Assembly: GCA_024213275.1 (NCBI GenBank)
Contig: JANAVG010000011.1
Coordinates: 1-64,000 of the forward strand
Length of the DNA stretch: 64,000 bases
Source of the DNA: Rossellomorea sp. BNER
Lineage (GTDB): Bacteria > Bacillota > Bacilli > Bacillales > Bacillaceae_B
Direction: 5' to 3'
The translations under genes were made by a program, and so were the position numbers. Each line of letters begins with the position of its first letter. The first letter of the stretch is position 1. A model generated the notes under the pieces. It was given only the letters and a program-made list of their open reading frames with translations, had not been told where the DNA came from and ran no database searches. This document shows positions 61,387 to 64,000 of this stretch, in pieces.

Positions 61387-63801
61387 GTGAGCTTTAATCA
61401 TAAAGACATTGAAACGAAGTGGCAGCAATACTGGGAAGAGAAAAAAACCTTCCAGACGACCACTGAACTAGATAAACCGAAATTTTACGCACTTGATATG
61501 TTTCCGTATCCATCTGGTGCCGGTCTTCATGTTGGACATCCAGAAGGCTATACAGCAACAGATATCCTTTCTAGAATGAAACGTATGCAAGGCTATAATG
61601 TTCTTCACCCAATGGGATGGGATGCATTTGGTCTACCAGCTGAGCAATATGCATTAGATACAGGAAATGATCCAGCTGAATTTACAAAGCAAAACATTGA
61701 TACTTTCCGTCGCCAAATTAAAGAATTAGGTTTTTCCTATGATTGGGATCGTGAAGTCAATACAACAGACCCACATTACTATAAGTGGACACAATGGATT
61801 TTTACAAAGCTTTATGAAAATGGGCTAGCCTATGTTGATGAAGTTGCTGTGAATTGGTGTCCTGCTCTAGGAACCGTACTAGCTAATGAAGAAGTTATTG
61901 ATGGAAAAAGTGAACGAGGTGGTCATCCAGTTGAACGCCGTCCGATGAAACAATGGATGCTTAAAATCACTGCCTATGCTGATCGTCTACTCGATGATCT
62001 TGAAGACGTAGATTGGCCGGAGAGCATTAAAGATATGCAACGCAACTGGATTGGACGCTCAGAAGGGGCAGAGGTTACGTTCAAGATTGAAGGAACAGAT
62101 GAAAGCTTCCAAGCATTCACCACTCGCCCGGATACACTTTTCGGTGCTACGTATGCTGTACTTGCACCAGAACATCCTTTTGTTGACAAAATTACAACAA
62201 CAGGGCAGAAACAACATGTTGAAGCCTATATTGATAAGGTGAAATCAAAGAGTGACCTTGAAAGAACAGACCTAGCAAAAGATAAATCAGGTGTCTTTAC
62301 AGGAGCATATGCCATTAATCCGATTAATCAAGAAAAAATGCCAATCTGGATTGCGGATTATGTTCTTATGAGCTATGGTACTGGTGCGATTATGGCGGTA
62401 CCAGCTCACGATGAAAGAGACTTTGAATTCGCACAAAAATTCGACCTGCCAATTAAAGAAGTCGTTGCTGGTGGTGATGTTAAAAAAGAAGCGTACACCG
62501 GTGATGGAGAGCATATTAATTCTGGATTCCTTAACGGACTAGAGAAAGAAAAAGCGATTGGGAAAGCCATTGATTGGTTGGAAGATGAAGGAGTTGGAAC
62601 GAAAAAAGTAACATACCGCCTTCGTGATTGGCTATTTAGCCGTCAACGTTATTGGGGTGAACCAATTCCTGTCATTCATTGGGAGGATGGAACGACAACA
62701 ACTGTTCCAGTTGAAGAACTTCCACTATCACTTCCTAAAACAACAGAAATTAAACCATCAGGTACAGGAGAATCACCACTTGCAAATATAAGTGAGTGGG
62801 TAAATGTTGAAGATCCTGAAACAGGAAAGAAAGGTCGTCGTGAAACAAACACAATGCCACAGTGGGCAGGAAGCTGTTGGTATTACCTGCGATTTATCGA
62901 TCCGGATAATGATAAAGAGCTTGCAAGTCAGGAAGCACTTAACCATTGGCTACCGGTTGATATGTACATCGGTGGAGCAGAACATGCGGTACTACACCTT
63001 CTTTACGCCCGTTTCTGGCATAAATTCCTTTACGACATTGGCGTTGTCCCAACCAAAGAGCCATTCCAAAAGCTATTTAACCAAGGGATGATTCTTGGGG
63101 AAAATAATGAGAAAATGAGTAAATCAAAAGGAAATGTTGTAAACCCTGATGAAATTATAGAAAGTCATGGTGCTGACACCCTACGCCTTTATGAAATGTT
63201 CATGGGTCCACTCGAAGCTTCTATTGCTTGGAGTACGAATGGATTAGATGGGGCTAGGCGCTTCCTAGATCGTGTGTGGCGCCTGCTTGTCACAGATGAA
63301 GGAGCGATACGTGATAAAGTTACAGAATCTGAAAATAAAGATTTAGAGAAAACGTATCATCAAACCGTTCAAAAAGTGACGGAAAACTATGAGGATCTTC
63401 GTTTCAATACGGGAATCTCCCAGCTTATGGTATTCATCAATGATGCCTATAAAGCAGAAACTCTTCCAAAAGAATATGTAGAAGGGTTTGTGAAAATGCT
63501 TGCCCCAATTGCTCCACATATAGCCGAAGAGCTTTGGGCAAAACTTGGGTATGAAGGAACAATCTCATACGCAGCTTGGCCTACTTATGATGAAGCTAAG
63601 CTTGTAGACAACGAGGTAGAAATCGTATTCCAAGTAAACGGAAAGGTTCGTGCTAAGTTAACAGTGGCGAAAGATCTTTCTAAAGATGAACTTGAAAAAT
63701 TTGCTATGAAAGACGCAAAAGTACAGGAGCATATTGAAGGAAAAACGGTTCGAAAAGTTATTGCTGTTCCTGGTAAGCTTGTTAATATTGTAGCAAACTA
63801 A
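61387..63801 (+). CDS. leuS: Leucyl-tRNA synthetase LeuS
   Basis: 804 residues, GTG start behind aaaggaggtt. HIGH-type motif [15 protein letters not shown], editing domain ([20 protein letters not shown]) and [15 protein letters not shown]. Class I synthetase with the CP1 editing insertion; normal length. Regulated by the T-box leader. Confidence 0.97.
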   Translation: MSFNHKDIETKWQQYWEEKKTFQTTTELDKPKFYALDMFPYPSGAGLHVGHPEGYTATDILSRMKRMQGYNVLHPMGWDAFGLPAEQYALDTGNDPAEFTKQNIDTFRRQIKELGFSYDWDREVNTTDPHYYKWTQWIFTKLYENGLAYVDEVAVNWCPALGTVLANEEVIDGKSERGGHPVERRPMKQWMLKITAYADRLLDDLEDVDWPESIKDMQRNWIGRSEGAEVTFKIEGTDESFQAFTTRPDTLFGATYAVLAPEHPFVDKITTTGQKQHVEAYIDKVKSKSDLERTDLAKDKSGVFTGAYAINPINQEKMPIWIADYVLMSYGTGAIMAVPAHDERDFEFAQKFDLPIKEVVAGGDVKKEAYTGDGEHINSGFLNGLEKEKAIGKAIDWLEDEGVGTKKVTYRLRDWLFSRQRYWGEPIPVIHWEDGTTTTVPVEELPLSLPKTTEIKPSGTGESPLANISEWVNVEDPETGKKGRRETNTMPQWAGSCWYYLRFIDPDNDKELASQEALNHWLPVDMYIGGAEHAVLHLLYARFWHKFLYDIGVVPTKEPFQKLFNQGMILGENNEKMSKSKGNVVNPDEIIESHGADTLRLYEMFMGPLEASIAWSTNGLDGARRFLDRVWRLLVTDEGAIRDKVTESENKDLEKTYHQTVQKVTENYEDLRFNTGISQLMVFINDAYKAETLPKEYVEGFVKMLAPIAPHIAEELWAKLGYEGTISYAAWPTYDEAKLVDNEVEIVFQVNGKVRAKLTVAKDLSKDELEKFAMKDAKVQEHIEGKTVRKVIAVPGKLVNIVAN

Positions 63802-63864
63802 TTTACCATCCAATCAATGTGGGATTGAAGAAAATCCCCTACTGATGAAAGTTCAAATTATTTA

Positions 63865-63985
63865 GGGGAGCTGTCTAAAACCATGGTGTCAGGAACCACA
63901 ACTTCAATATGTAGAAGAAACCCTAAAGTCATCTTCTGTATATTGACAATAATAGTGGTTCCGGCCCCCTTTTTGGACAGCCTCT
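63865..63985. repeat. Large palindromic repeat after leuS
   Basis: About 120 bases that fold almost completely on themselves. Outer arms ggggagctgtctaaaa / tttttggacagcctc, middle arms gtcaggaaccac / gtggttccggcc, inner arms tcaatatgtagaaga / tcttctgtatattga. Same outer ends and AGGAACC/GGTTCC core as the element at 13035. A T-run follows, so it may terminate leuS. Confidence 0.75.
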
Positions 63986-64000
63986 TCTTTTTTTTGTAGT

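Overview
The window is chromosomal DNA of a spore-forming member of the Bacillaceae (Bacillus sensu lato, low G+C). Evidence: a trnB-type tRNA operon in the Bacillus subtilis order, many genes in the B. subtilis yt* neighbourhood order (yidD-luxS, ytlACD-ytmAB, pckA-metK-ytoA-ytpAB, ytqAB-ytzC-yttB-leuS), a men operon, S-box and T-box leaders, strong AGGAGG ribosome sites and frequent TTG/GTG starts. The genus cannot be fixed from the sequence alone. Gene names follow B. subtilis homologues recalled from memory; no database was searched.

Layout. 1-1970: 19 tRNA genes (the first cut by the window edge) and a terminator. 1971-2880: a gene-free stretch with two miniature inverted-repeat elements. 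2.9-10.9 kb: glycogen operon glgB-C-D-A-P. 11-13 kb: a large methyltransferase with an unrecognised N-terminal half. 13.1-21.7 kb: yteA, menA and menF-D-H-B-E (menaquinone). 21.8-24.4 kb: a bd-type quinol oxidase. 24.6-25.6 kb: a zinc-binding lipoprotein behind a near-consensus Zur box. 25.8-34.5 kb: yidD, luxS, small proteins, a holin, ytkD, an orphan ABC importer (ytlACD), ytmA, ytmB. 34.5-38.2 kb: a rearranged island with a TetR regulator, kynureninase, a truncated homoserine dehydrogenase and an S-box riboswitch, riddled with mobile miniature elements. 38.4-44.8 kb: pckA, S-box metK, ytoA, ytpA, ytpB. 45-50.6 kb: two secreted InhA-type M6 metalloproteases, then a small membrane protein carrying a copy of their propeptide segment. 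51-57 kb: luciferase-like oxidoreductase, EamA exporter, mnmM-mnmL, ytzC plus a 56-residue gene, yttB. 57.2-61 kb: a sigma-54 activator with its dyad sites, a -24/-12 promoter and a GntP permease / 3-hydroxybutyrate dehydrogenase operon. 61-63.8 kb: T-box leuS.

Most genes are ordinary core metabolism. Three things stand out. First, the InhA pair plus a stand-alone, membrane-anchored propeptide-like protein (50220-50618), which could be a dedicated inhibitor, chaperone or tether for the proteases. Second, a complete sigma-54 circuit readable in sequence: three TCC(A/G)G-N4-C(T/C)GGA dyads, one of which is also the activator gene's terminator stem, and a perfect GG-N10-GC promoter. Third, a family of miniature elements with GGCT(C/G)TTTTC ends and 8-bp target duplications (one perfect) that has broken up several regulatory regions and brackets kynU. 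Intergenic repeats with 21-bp and 52-bp periods (about two and five DNA turns) occur at several separate places and are unexplained.
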